A DNA stretch of 64,000 nucleotides from Antedon mediterranea (taxonomy: Eukaryota > Echinodermata > Crinoidea > Comatulida > Antedonidae): NCBI RefSeq assembly GCF_964355755.1, contig NC_092671.1:21666001-21730000 (forward strand), given 5' to 3'. Below, one piece after another: positions 39,761 through 54,311 of this stretch. Every line of letters begins with the position of its first letter. The stretch's first letter is position 1. The translations under genes and the position numbers were made by a program. Below the pieces are notes generated by a model that made no database searches, was not told the origin of the DNA, and was given only the letters and a program-made list of their open reading frames with translations.

Positions 39761-42700
39761 GTTTTAGACCATTTTGTGATTTTCGAAAAAACTTGTTAAC
39801 ATAAAAACATCAAAGTGTACAGAATAGCTTCAAATCGCATTTGGAGACGTTTTAGACCATTTTGTGATTTTCGAAAAAACTTGTTAACATAAAAACACCA
39901 AAGTGCTTAGAATAGCTTCAAATCGCATTAGGAGACGTTTTAGACCATTTTGTGATTTTCGAAAAAACTTGTTAACATAAAAACACCAAAGTGCTTAGAA
40001 TAGCTTCAAATCGCATTTGGAGACGTTTTAGACCATTTTTTGATTTTCGAAAAAACTTGTTAACATAAAAACACCAAAGTTCTTAAAATAGCTTCAAATC
40101 GCATTTGGAGACGTTTTAGACCATTTTGTGATTTTCGAAAAAACTTGTTAACATAAAAACACCAAAGTGTTTAGAAAAGCTTCAAATCGCATTTGGAGAC
40201 GTTTTAGACCATTTTGGGATTTTTGAAAAAACTTGTTAACATAAAAACACCAAAGTGCTTAGAATAGCTTCAAATCGCATTTGGAGACGTTTTAGACCAT
40301 TTTGTAATTTTCAAAAAAACTTGTTAACATAAAAACACCAAAGTTCTTAGAATAGCTTCAAATCGCATTTGGAGACGTTTTAGACCATTTTGTGCATTTC
40401 GATGAAACTTGGTTACACAAAAACATCAAAGTGCTTAAAATCACGTTATAAACCGTTTTAGACCATTTGAGCATTTCGATAACACTTTTCACACAAAAAC
40501 ATCAAAGGGCACAATATAGCTTAATATACTATTTAAAAACGTTTTAGACCATTTTGAGCATTTCGACAAAACTTTTTCACACAAAACACCAAAGTGCTTA
40601 GAATACCTTCAAATCGCATTTGGAGACGTTTTAGACAATTTTGTGATTTTCGAAAAAACTTGTTAACATAAAAACATCAAAGTTTACAGAATAGCTTCAA
40701 ATCGCTTTTGGAGACGTTTTAGACAATTTTGTGATTTTCGAAAAAACTTGTTAACATAAAAACACCAAACTGCTAAGAATAGCTTCAAATCGCATATGGA
40801 GACAATTTAGACCATTTTGTGATTTTCGAAAAAACTTGTTAACATAAAAACACCAAAGTGCTTAGAATAGCTTCAAATCGCATTTGGAGACGTTTTAGAC
40901 CATTTTGTAATTTTCGAAAAAACTTGTTAACATAAAAACACCAAAATGTTTAGAATAGCTTCAAATCACATTTGGAGACGTTTTAGACCATTTTGTGATT
41001 TTCGAAAAAACTTGTTAACACAAAAACACCAAAGTGATTAGAATAGCTTCAAATCGCATTTGGAGACGTTTTAGACCAATTTGTGCATTTCGATGAAACT
41101 TGGTTACGCAAAAATATCAAAGTGCTTAAAATCACATTATAAACCGTTTTAGACCATTTTGAGCATATCGATAACACTTTTCACACAAAAACATCAAAGA
41201 GCACAATATAGCTTAATATCTTATTTAAAAACGTTTTAGACCATTTTGAGCATTTCGACAAAACTTTTTCACACAAAACACCAAAGTGCTTAGAATAGCT
41301 TCAAATCGCATTTGGAGACGTTTTAGACCATTTTGTGATTTTCGAAAAAACTTGTTAACATAAAAACATCAAAGTGCTAAGAATAGCTTCAAATCGCATT
41401 TGGAGACATTTTAGACCAATTAGTGATTTTCGAAAAAACTTGGTTACACAAAAACATCAAAGTGGTTAAAATCACATTATAAACCGTTTTAGACCATTTT
41501 GAGCATTTCGATAACACTTTTCACACAAAAACATCAAAGTGCTTAGAATAGCTTCAAATCGCATTTGGAGACGTTTTAGACCATTTTGTGATTTTCGAAA
41601 AAAACTTTTTAACATAAAAACACCAAACTTCTAAGAATAGCTTCAAATCGCATATGGAGACAATTTAGACCATTTTGTGATTTTCGAAAAAACTTGTTAA
41701 CATAAAAACACCAAAGTGCTAAGAATAGCTTCAAATCGCATATGGAGACAATTTAGACCATTTTGTGATTTTCGAAAAAACTTGTTAACATAAAAACACC
41801 AAAGTGCTTAGAATACCTTCAAATCGCATTTGGAGACGTTTAAGACCATTTTGTGATTTTCGAAAAAACTTGTTAACATAAAAACACCAAAGTGCTTAGA
41901 ATAGCTTCAAATCGCATTTGGAGACGTTTTAGACCAATTTGTGATTTTCGAAAAAACTTGGTTACACAAAAACATCAAAGTGGATAAAAGCACATTATAA
42001 ACCGTTTTAGACCATTTTGAGCATTTCGATAACACATTTCACACAAAAACATCAAAGAGCACAAAATAGCTTAATATCGTATTTAAAAACGTTTTAAACC
42101 ATTTTGAGCATTTCGACAAAACTTTTTCACACAAAACACCAAAGTGTTTAGAAAAGCTTCAAATCGCATTTGGAGACGTTTTAGACCATTTTGGGATTTT
42201 CGAAAAAACTTGTTAACATAAAAACACCAAAGTGCTTAGAATACCTTCAAATCGCATTTGGAGACGTTTTAGACCATTTTGTGATTTTCGAAAAAACTTG
42301 TTAACATAAAAACACCAAAGTGCTAAGAATAGCTTCAAATCGCATTTGGAGACGTTTTAGACCAATTTGTGATTTTCGAAAAAACTTGGTTACACAAAAA
42401 CATCAAAGTGCTTAAAATCACATTATAAAACCGTTTTAGACCATTTTGAGCATTTCGATAACACTTTTCACAAAAAAACATCAAAGAGCATAAAATAGGT
42501 TAATATCGTATTTAAAAACGTTTTAGACCATTTTGAGCATTTCGACAAAACTTTTTCACACAAAACACCAAAGTGTACAGAATAGCTTAATATCGTATTT
42601 AAAAACGTTTTAGACCATTTTGTGATTTTCGAAAAAACTTGTTAACATAAAAACACCAAAATGTTTAGAATAGCTTCAAATTGCATTTGGAGACGTTTTA

Positions 42701-45541
42701 GACCATTTTGTGATTTTCGAAAAAACTTGTTAACACAAAAACACCAAAGTGATTAGAATAGCTTCAAATCGCATTTGGAGACGTTTTAGACCATTTTGTG
42801 ATTTTCGAAAAAACTTGTTAACATAAAAACACCAAAGTGATTAGAATAGCTTCAAATCGCATTTGGAGACGTTTTAGACCATTTTGTGCATTTCGATGAA
42901 ACTTGGTTACGCAAAAACATCAATGTGCTTAAAATCACATTATAAACCGTTTTAGACCATTTTGAGCATATCCATAAAACTTTTTACACAAAACACCAAA
43001 GTGCTTAGAATAGCTTCAAATCGCATTTGGAGACGTTTTAGACCATTTTGTGATTTTCGACAAAACTTTTTCACACAAAACACCAAAGTGCTTAGAATAC
43101 CTTCAAATCGCATTTGGAGACGTTTTAGACCATTTTGTGATTTTCGAAAAAACTTGTTAACATAAAAACATCAAAGTGTACAGAATAGCTTCAAATCGCA
43201 TTTGGAGACGTTTTAGACCATTTTGTGATTTTCGAAAAAACTTGTTAACATAAAAACACCAAAGTGCTTAGAATAGCTTCAAATCGCATTAGGAGACGTT
43301 TTAGACCATTTTGTGATTTTCGAAAAAACTTGTTAACATAAAAACACCAAAGTGCTTAGAATAGCTTCAAATCGCATTTGGAGACGTTTTAGACCATTTT
43401 GTGATTTTCGAAAAAACTTGTTAACATAAAAACACCAAAATGTTTAGAATAGCTTCAAATCGCATTTGGAGACGTTTTAGACCATTTTGTGATTTTCGAA
43501 AAAACTTGTTAACACAAAAACACCAAAGTGATTAGAATAGCTTCAAATCGCATTTGGAGACGTTTTAGACCATTTTGTGCATTTCGATGAAACTTGGTTA
43601 CGCAAAAACATCAAAGTGCTTAAAATCACATTATAAACCGTTTTAGACCATTTTGAGCATATCGATAACACTTTTCACACAAAAACATCAAAGAGCACAA
43701 TATAGCTTAATATCGTATTTAAAAACGTTTTAGACCATTTTGAGCATTTCGACAAAACTTTTTCACACAAAACACCAAAGTGCTTAGAATAGCTTCAAAT
43801 CGCATTTGGAGACGTTTTAGACCATTTTGTGATTTTCGAAAAAACTTGTTAACATAAAAACATCAAAGTGCTAAGAATAGCTTCAAATCGAATTTGGAGA
43901 CATTTTAGACCAATTATTGATTTTCGAAAAAACTTGGTTACACAAAAACATCAAAGTGGTTAAAATCACATTATAAACCGTTTTAGACCATTTTGAGCAT
44001 TTCGATAACACTTTTCACACAAAAACATCAAAGTGCTTAGAATAGCTTCAAATCACATTTGGAGACGTTTTAGACCATTTTGTGATTTTCGAAAAAAACT
44101 TTTTAACATAAAAACACCAAACTGCTAAGAATAGCTTCAAATCGCATATGGAGACAATTTAGACCATTTTGTGATTTTCGAAAAAACTTGTTAACATAAA
44201 AACACCAAAGTGCTTAGAATACCTTCAAATCGCATTTGGAGACATTTTAGACCATTTTGTGATTTTCGAAAAAACTTGTTAACATAAAAACATCAAAGTG
44301 CTAAGAATAGCTTCCAATCGCATTTGGAGACGTTTTAGACCATTTTGTGATTTTCGAAAACAACTTGTTAACATAAAAACACCAAAGTGCTTAGAATAGC
44401 TTCAAATCGCATTTGGAGACGTTTTAGACCAATTTGTGATTTTCGAAAAAACTTGGTTACACAAAAACATCAAAGTGGATAAAATCACATTATAACCCGT
44501 TTTAGACCATTTTGAGCATATCGATAACACTTTTCACACAAAAACATCAAAGACCACAATATAGCTTAATATCGTATTTAAAAACGTTTTAGACCATTTT
44601 GAGCATTTCGACAAAACTTTTTCACACAAAACACCAAAGTGCTTAGAATAGCTTCAAATCGCATTTGGAGACGTTTTAGACCATTTTGTGATTTTCGAAA
44701 AAACTTGTTAACATAAAAACATCAAAGTGCTAAGAATAGCTTCAAATCGCATTTGGAGACATTTTAGACCAATTAGTGATTTTCGAAAAAACTTGGTTAC
44801 ACAAAAACATCAAAGTGGTTAAAATCACATTGTAAACCGTTTTAGACCATTTTGAGCATTTCGATAACACTTTTCACACAAAAACATCAAAGTGCTTAGA
44901 ATAGCTTCAAATCGCATTTGGAGACGTTTTAGACCATTTTGTGATTTTCGAAAAAAACTTTTTAACATAAAAACACCAAACTGCTAAGAATAGCTTCAAA
45001 TCGCATATGGAGACAATTTAGACCATTTTGTGATTTTCGAAAAAACTTGTTAACATAAAAACACCAAAGTGCTTAGAATACCTTCAAATCGCATTTGGAG
45101 ACATTTTAGACCATTTTGTGATTTTCGAAAAAACTTGTTAACATAAAAACATCAAAGTGCTAAGAATAGCTTCCAATCGCATTTGGAGACGTTTTAGACC
45201 ATTTTGTGATTTTCGAAAACAACTTGTTAACATAAAAACACCAAAGTGCTTAGAATAGCTTCAAATCGCATTTGGAGACGTTTTAGACCAATTTGTGATT
45301 TTCGAAAAAACTTGGTTACACAAAAACATCAAAGTGGATAAAATCACATTATAAACCGTTTTAGACCATTTTGAGCATTTCGATAACACATTTCACACAA
45401 AAACATCAAAGAGCACAAAATAGCTTAATATCGTATTTAAAAACGTTTTAAACCATTTTGAGCATTTCGACAAAACTTTTTCACACAAAACACCAAAGTG
45501 TACAGAATAGCTTCAAATCGCATTTGGAGACGTTTTAGACC

Positions 45542-48500
45542 ATTTTGTGATTTTCGAAAAAACTTGTTAATATAAAAACACCAAAGTACTTAGAATAGCT
45601 TCAAATCGCATTTGGAGACGTTGTAGACCATTTTGTGATTTTCGAAAAAACTTGTTAACATAAAAACACCAAAGTTTACAGAATAGCTTCAAATCGCATT
45701 TGGAGACGTTTTAGACAATTTTGTGCATTTCGATGAAACTTGGTTACACAAAAACATCAAAGTGCTTAAAATCACATTATAAACCGTTTTAGACCATTTG
45801 AGCATTTCCATAACACTTTTCACACAAAAACATCAAAGGGCACAATATAGCTTAATATCCTATTTAAAAACGTTTTAGACCATTTTGAGCATTTCGACAA
45901 AACTTTTTCACACAAAACACCAAAGTGCTTAGAATACCTTCAAATCGCATTTGGAGACGTTTTAGACCATTTTGTGATTTTCGAAAAAACTTGTTAACAT
46001 AAAAACACCAAAGTGCTTAGAATAGCTTCAAATCGCATTTGGAGACGTTTTAGACCATTTTGTGATTTTCGAAAAAACTTGTTAACATAAAAACACCAAA
46101 GTGTTTAGAAAAGCTTCAAATCGCATTTGGAGACGTTTTAGACCATTTTGTGATTTTCGAAAAAACTTGTTAACATAAAAACACCAAAGTGTTTAGAAAA
46201 GCTTCAAATCGCATTTGGAGACGTTTTAGACCATTTTGGGATTTTCGAAAAAACTTGTTAACATAAAAACACCAAAGTGCTTAGAATAGCTTCAAATCGC
46301 ATTTGGAGACGTTTTAGACCATTTTGTAATTTTCAAAAAAACTTGTTAACATAAAAACACCAAAGTTCTTAGAATAGCTTCAAATCGCATTTGGAGACGT
46401 TTTAGACCATTTTGTGCATTTCGATGAAACTTGGTTACACAAAAACATCAAAGTGCTTAAAATCACATTATAAACCGTTTTAGACCATTTGAGCATTTCG
46501 ATAACACTTTTCACACAAAAACATCAAAGGGCACAATATAGCTTAATATCCTATTTAAAAACGTTTTAGACCATTTTGAGCATTTCGACAAAACTTTTTC
46601 ACACAAAACACCAAAGTGCTTAGAATACCTTCAAATCGCATTTGGAGACGTTTTAGACAATTTTGTGATTTTCGAAAAAACTTGTTAACATAAAAACATC
46701 AAAGTTTACAGAATAGCTTCAAATCGCATTTGGAGACGTTTTAGACAATTTTGTGATTTTCGAAAAAACTTGTTAACATAAAAACACCAAAGTGCTTAGA
46801 ATAGCTTCAAATCGAATTGGGAGACGTTTTAGACCATTTTGTGATTTTCGAAAAAACTTGTTAACATAAAAACATCAAAGTGTACAGAATAGCTTCAAAT
46901 CGCATTTGGAGACGTTTTAGACCATTTTGTGATTTTCGAAAAAACTTGTTAACATAAAAACACCAAAGTGCTTAGAATAGCTTCAAATCGCATTTGGAGA
47001 CGTTTTAAACCATTTTGTGATTTTCGAAAAAACTTGTTAACATAAAAACACCAAAATGTTTAGAATAGCTTCAAATCGCATTTGGAGACGTTTTAGACCA
47101 TTTTGTGATTTTCGAAAAAACTTGTTAACACAAAAACACCAAAGTGATTAGAATAGCTTCAAATCGCATTTGGAGACGTTTTAGACCATTTTGTGATTTT
47201 CGAAAAAACTTGTTAACATAAAAACACCAAAGTGATTAGAATAGCTTCAAATCGCATTTGGAGACGTTTTAGACCATTTTGTGCATTTCGATGAAACTTG
47301 GTTACGCAAAAACATCAAAGTGCTTAAAATCACATTATAAACCGTTTTAGACCATTTTGAGCATATCGATAACACTTTTTACACAAAACACCAAAGTGCT
47401 TAGAATAGCTTCAAATCGCATTTGGAGACGTTTTAGACCATTTTGTGATTTTCGACAAAACTTTTTCACACAAAACACCAAAGTGCTTAGAATACCTTCA
47501 AATCGCATTTGGAGACGTTTTAGACCATTTTGTGATTTTCGAAAAAACTTGTTAACATAAAAACATCAAAGTGTACAGAATAGCTTCAAATCGCATTTGG
47601 AGACGTTTTAGACCATTTTGTGATTTTCGAAAAAACTTGTTAACATAAAAACACCAAAGTGCTTAGAATAGCTTCAAATCGCATTAGGAGACGTTTTAGA
47701 CCATTTTGTGATTTTCGAAAAAACTTGTTAACATAAAAACACCAAAGTGCTTAGAATAGCTTCAAATCGCATTTGGAGACGTTTTAGACCATTTTGTGAT
47801 TTTCGAAAAAACTTGTTAACATAAAAACACCAAAATGTTTAGAATAGCTTCAAATCGCATTTGGAGACGTTTTAGACCATTTTGTGATTTTCGAAAAAAC
47901 TTGTTAACACAAAAACACCAAAGTGATTAGAATAGCTTCAAATCGCATTTGGAGACGTTTTAGACCATTTTGTGCATTTCGATGAAACTTGGTTACGCAA
48001 AAACATCAAAGTGCTTAAAATCACATTATAAACCGTTTTAGACCATTTTGAGCATATCGATAACACTTTTCACACAAAAACATCAAAGAGCACAATATAG
48101 CTTAATATCGTATTTAAAAACGTTTTAGACCATTTTGAGCATTTCGACAAAACTTTTTCACACAAAACACCAAAGTGCTTAGAATAGCTTCAAATCGCAT
48201 TTGGAGACGTTTTAGACCATTTTGTGATTTTCGAAAAAACTTGTTAACATAAAAACATCAAAGGGCTAAGAATAGCTTCAAATCGCATTTGGAGACATTT
48301 TAGACCAATTAGTGATTTTCGAAAAAACTTGGTTACACAAAAACATCAAAGTGGTTAAAATCACATTATAAACCGTTTTAGACCATTTTGAGCATTTCGA
48401 TAACACTTTTTACACAAAAACATCAAAGTGCTTAGAATAGCTTCAAATCGCATTTGGAGACGTTTTAGACCATTTTGTGATTTTTGAAAAAAACTTTTTA

Positions 48501-48648
48501 ACATATAAACACCAAACTGCTAAGAATAGCTTCAAATCGCATATGGAGACAATTTAGACCATTTTGTGATTTTCGAAAAAACTTGTTAACATAAAAACAC
48601 CAAAGTGCTTAGAATACCTTCAAATCGCATTTGGAGACATTTTAGACC
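45542..48648. repeat. 3.1-kb nested tandem duplication, first sub-copy (right 14.5-kb copy)
   Basis: Equivalent to 31080-34097 but with the full 3107-bp length; it keeps the gattag monomer and the complete cacattataaacc that are lost in the left copy. Confidence 0.87.
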
Positions 48649-51600
48649 ATTTTGTGATTTTCGAAAAAACTTGTTAATATAAAAACACCAAAGTACTTAG
48701 AATAGCTTCAAATCGCATTTGGAGACGTTGTAGACCATTTTGTGATTTTCGAAAAAACTTGTTAACATAAAAACACCAAAGTTTACAGAATAGCTTCAAA
48801 TCGCATTTGGAGACGTTTTAGACAATTTTGTGCATTTCGATGAAACTTGGTTACACAAAAACATCAAAGTGCTTAAAATCACATTATAAACCGTTTTAGA
48901 CCATTTGAGCATTTCCATAACACTTTTCACACAAAAACATCAAAGGGCACAATATAGCTTAATATCCTATTTAAAAACGTTTTAGACCATTTTGAGCATT
49001 TCGACAAAACTTTTTCACACAAAACACCAAAGTGCTTAGAATACCTTCAAATCGCATTTGGAGACGTTTTAGACCATTTTGTGATTTTCGAAAAAACTTG
49101 TTAACATAAAAACACCAAAGTGCTTAGAATAGCTTCAAATCGCATTTGGAGACGTTTTAGACCATTTTGTGATTTTCGAAAAAACTTGTTAACATAAAAA
49201 CACCAAAGTGTTTAGAAAAGCTTCAAATCGCATTTGGAGACGTTTTAGACCATTTTGTGATTTTCGAAAAAACTTGTTAACATAAAAACACCAAAGTGTT
49301 TAGAAAAGCTTCAAATCGCATTTGGAGACGTTTTAGACCATTTTGGGATTTTCGAAAAAACTTGTTAACATAAAAACACCAAAGTGCTTAGAATAGCTTC
49401 AAATCGCATTTGGAGACGTTTTAGACCATTTTGTAATTTTCAAAAAAACTTGTTAACATAAAAACACCAAAGTTCTTAGAATAGCTTCAAATCGCATTTG
49501 GAGACGTTTTAGACCATTTTGTGCATTTCGATGAAACTTGGTTACACAAAAACATCAAAGTGCTTAAAATCACATTATAAACCGTTTTAGACCATTTGAG
49601 CATTTCGATAACACTTTTCACACAAAAACATCAAAGGGCACAATATAGCTTAATATCCTATTTAAAAACGTTTTAGACCATTTTGAGCATTTCGACAAAA
49701 CTTTTTCACACAAAACACCAAAGTGCTTAGAATACCTTCAAATCGCATTTGGAGACGTTTTAGACAATTTTGTGATTTTCGAAAAAACTTGTTAACATAA
49801 AAACATCAAAGTTTACAGAATAGCTTCAAATCGCATTTGGAGACGTTTTAGACAATTTTGTGATTTTCGAAAAAACTTGTTAACATAAAAACACCAAAGT
49901 GCTTAGAATAGCTTCAAATCGCATTGGGAGACGTTTTAGACCATTTTGTGATTTTCGAAAAAACTTGTTAACATAAAAACATCAAAGTGTACAGAATAGC
50001 TTCAAATCGCATTTGGAGACGTTTTAGACCATTTTGTGATTTTCGAAAAAACTTGTTAACATAAAAACACCAAAGTGCTTAGAATTGCTTCAAATCGCAT
50101 TTGGAGACGTTTTAAACCATTTTGTGATTTTCGAAAAAACTTGTTAACATAAAAACACCAAAATGTTTAGAATAGCTTCAAATCGCATTTGGAGACGTTT
50201 TAGACCATTTTGTGATTTTCGAAAAAACTTGTTAACACAAAAACACCAAAGTGATTAGAATAGCTTCAAATCGCATTTGGAGACGTTTTAGACCATTTTG
50301 TGATTTTCGAAAAAACTTGTTAACATAAAAACACCAAAGTGATTAGAATAGCTTCAAATCGCATTTGGAGACGTTTTAGACCATTTTGTGCATTTCGATG
50401 AAACTTGGTTACGCAAAAACATCAAAGTGCTTAAAATCACATTATAAACCGTTTTAGACCATTTTGAGCATATCGATAACACTTTTTACACAAAACACCA
50501 AAGTGCTTAGAATAGCTTCAAATCGCATTTGGAGACGTTTTAGACCATTTTGTGATTTTCGACAAAACTTTTTCACACAAAACACCAAAGTGCTTAGAAT
50601 ACCTTCAAATCGCATTTGGAGACGTTTTAGACCATTTTGTGATTTTCGAAAAAACTTGTTAACATAAAAACATCAAAGTGTACAGAATAGCTTCAAATCG
50701 CATTTGGAGACGTTTTAGACCATTTTGTGATTTTCGAAAAAACTTGTTAACATAAAAACACCAAAGTGCTTAGAATAGCTTCAAATCGCATTAGGAGACG
50801 TTTTAGACCATTTTGTGATTTTCGAAAAAACTTGTTAACATAAAAACACCAAAGTGCTTAGAATAGCTTCAAATCGCATTTGGAGACGTTTTAGACCATT
50901 TTGTGATTTTCGAAAAAACTTGTTAACATAAAAACACCAAAATGTTTAGAATAGCTTCAAATCGCATTTGGAGACGTTTTAGACCATTTTGTGATTTTCG
51001 AAAAAACTTGTTAACACAAAAACACCAAAGTGATTAGAATAGCTTCAAATCGCATTTGGAGACGTTTTAGACCATTTTGTGCATTTCGATGAAACTTGGT
51101 TACGCAAAAACATCAAAGTGCTTAAAATCACATTATAAACCGTTTTAGACCATTTTGAGCATATCGATAACACTTTTCACACAAAAACATCAAAGAGCAC
51201 AATATAGCTTAATATCGTATTTAAAAACGTTTTAGACCATTTTGAGCATTTCGACAAAACTTTTTCACACAAAACACCAAAGTGCTTAGAATAGCTTCAA
51301 ATCGCATTTGGAGACGTTTTAGACCATTTTGTGATTTTCGAAAAAACTTGTTAACATAAAAACATCAAAGGGCTAAGAATAGCTTCAAATCGCATTTGGA
51401 GACATTTTAGACCAATTAGTGATTTTCGAAAAAACTTGGTTACACAAAAACATCAAAGTGGTTAAAATCACATTATAAACCGTTTTAGACCATTTTGAGC
51501 ATTTCGATAACACTTTTTACACAAAAACATCAAAGTGCTTAGAATAGCTTCAAATCGCATTTGGAGACGTTTTAGACCATTTTGTGATTTTTGAAAAAAA

Positions 51601-51755
51601 CTTTTTAACATATAAACACCAAACTGCTAAGAATAGCTTCAAATCGCATATGGAGACAATTTAGACCATTTTGTGATTTTCGAAAAAACTTGTTAACATA
51701 AAAACACCAAAGTGCTTAGAATACCTTCAAATCGCATTTGGAGACATTTTAGACC
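48649..51755. repeat. 3.1-kb nested tandem duplication, second sub-copy (right 14.5-kb copy)
   Basis: Equivalent to 34098-37204 at the 14551-bp offset. It has the same gacattttagacc-to-ttaatata junction near 48650-48678, so the 3.1-kb duplication was already present when the 14.5-kb segment doubled. Confidence 0.87.
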
Positions 51756-53809
51756 ATTTTGTGATTTTCGAAAAAACTTGTTAACATAAAAACATCAAAG
51801 TGCTAAGAATAGCTTCCAATCGCATTTGGAGACGTTTTAGACCATTTTGTGATTTTCGAAAACAACTTGTTAACATAAAAACACCAAAGTGCTTAGAATA
51901 GCTTCAAATCGCATTTGGAGACGTTTTAGACCAATTTGTGATTTTCGAAAAAACTTGGTTACACAAAAACATCAAAGTGGATAAAATCACATTATAAACC
52001 GTTTTAGACCATTTTGAGCATATCGATAACACTTTTCACACAAAAACATCAAAGACCACAATATAGCTTAATATCGTATTTAAAAACGTTTTAGACCATT
52101 TTGAGCATTTCGACAAAACTTTTTCACACAAAACACCAAAGTGCTTAGAATAGCTTCAAATCGCATTTGGAGACGTTTTAGACCATTTTGTGATTTTCGA
52201 AAAAACTTGTTAACATAAAAACATCAAAGTGCTAAGAATAGCTTCAAATCGAATTTGGAGACATTTTAGACCAATTAGTGATTTTCGAAAAAACTTGGTT
52301 ACACAAAAACATCAAAGTGGTTAAAATCACATTATAAACCGTTTTAGACCATTTTGAGCATTTCGATAACACTTTTCACACAAAAACATCAAAGTGCTTA
52401 GAATAGCTTCAAATCGCATTTGGAGACGTTTTAGACCATTTTGTGATTTTCGAAAAAAACTTTTTAACATAAAAACACCAAACTGCTAAGAATAGCTTCA
52501 AATCGCATATGGAGACAATTTAGACCATTTTGTGATTTTCGAAAAAACTTGTTAACATAAAAACACCAAAGTGCTTAGAATACCTTCAAATCGCATTTGG
52601 AGACATTTTAGACCATTTTGTGATTTTCGAAAAAACTTGTTAACATAAAAACATCAAAGTGCTAAGAATAGCTTCCAATCGCATTTGGAGACGTTTTAGA
52701 CTATTTTGTGATTTTCGAAAACAACTTGTTAACATAAAAACACCAAAGTGCTTAGAATAGCTTCAAATCGCATTTGGAGACGTTTTAGACCAATTTGTGA
52801 TTTTCGAAAAAACTTGGTTACACAAAAACATCAAAGTGGATAAAATCACATTATAAACCGTTTTAGACCATTTTGAGCATTTCGATAACACATTTCACAC
52901 AAAAACATCAAAGAGCACAAAATAGCTTAATATCGTATTTAAAAACGTTTTAAACCATTTTGAGCATTTCGACAAAACTTTTTCACATAAAACACCAAAG
53001 TGTACAGAATAGCTTCAAATCGCATTTGGAGACGTTTTAGACCATTTTGTGATTTTCGAAAAAACTTGTTAATATAAAAACACCAAAGTACTTAGAATAG
53101 CTTCAAATCGCATTTGGAGACGTTGTAGACCATTTTGTGATTTTCGAAAAAACTTGTTAACATAAAAACACCAAAGTTTACAGAATAGCTTCAAATCGCA
53201 TTTGGAGACGTTTTAGACAATTTTGTGCATTTCGATGAAACTTGGTTACACAAAAACATCAAAGTGCTTAAAATCACATTATAAACCGTTTTAGACCATT
53301 TGAGGATTTCCATAACACTTTTCACACAAAAACATCAAAGGGCACAATATAGCTTAATATCCTATTTAAAAACGTTTTAGACCATTTTGAGCATTTCGAC
53401 AAAACTTTTTCACACAAAACACCAAAGTGCTTAGAATACCTTCAAATCGCATTTGGAGACGTTTTAGACCATTTTGTGATTTTCGAAAAAACTTAACATA
53501 AAAACATCAAAGTTTACAGAATAGCTTCAAATCGCATTTGGAGACGTTTTAAACCATTTTGTGATTTTCGAAAAAACTTGTTAACATAAAAACACCAAAA
53601 TGTTTAGAATAGCTTCAAATCGCATTTGGAGACGTTTTAGACCATTTTGTGATTTTCGAAAAAACTTGTTAACACAAAAACACCAAAGTGATTAGAATAG
53701 CTTCAAATCGCATTTGGAGACGTTTTAGACCATTTTGTGATTTTCGAAAAAACTTGTTAACATAAAAACACCAAAGTGATTAGAATAGCTTCAAATCGCA
53801 TTTGGAGAC

Positions 53810-54311
53810 GTTTTAGACCATTTTGTGCATTTCGATGAAACTTGGTTACGCAAAAACATCAAAGTGCTTAAAATCACATTATAAACCGTTTTAGACCATT
53901 TTGAGCATATCGATAACACTTTTTACACAAAACGCTAAAGTGCTTAGAATAGCTTCAAATCGCATTTGGAGACGTTTTAGACCATTTTGTGATTTTCGAC
54001 AAAACTTTTTCACACAAAACACCAAAGTGCTTAGAATACCTTCAAATCGCATTTGGAGACGTTTTAGACCATTTTGTGCATTTCGATGAAACTTGGTTAC
54101 GCAAAAACATCAAAGTGCTTAAAATCACATTATAAACCGTTTTAGACCATTTTGAGCATATCGATAACACTTTTTACACAAAACGCTAAAGTGCTTAGAA
54201 TAGCTTCAAATCGCATTTGGAGACGTTTTAGACCATTTTGTGATTTTCGACAAAACTTTTTCACACAAAACACCAAAGTGCTTAGAATACCTTCAAATCG
54301 CATTTGGAGAC
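53810..54311. repeat. 251-bp tandem duplication of a B-C-D monomer trio (right 14.5-kb copy)
   Basis: Units 53810-54060 and 54061-54311 are the counterparts at the 14551-bp offset, with the same aaaacgctaaag change. The trio was therefore duplicated before the 14.5-kb event. Confidence 0.92.

Larger units (their letters stand above)
26380..40841. repeat. 14.5-kb segmental tandem duplication, left copy
   Basis: This segment is repeated immediately to its right, at an offset of 14462 bp in its first part and 14551 bp after about 32.8 kb. Private variants shared by both copies include gcaaaaatatcaaag (about 26646), atccataaaac (28510), cgaattggg (32351), gaattgc (35531), the 3.1-kb duplication and the 251-bp duplication. 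I noticed only a handful of single-base differences over the full length (near 27441, 27831, 29367, 40040, 40527). In the left copy one 88-bp monomer and one further T are absent near 32.7-32.8 kb. Junctions can be placed only within about 60 bp. Confidence 0.92.
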
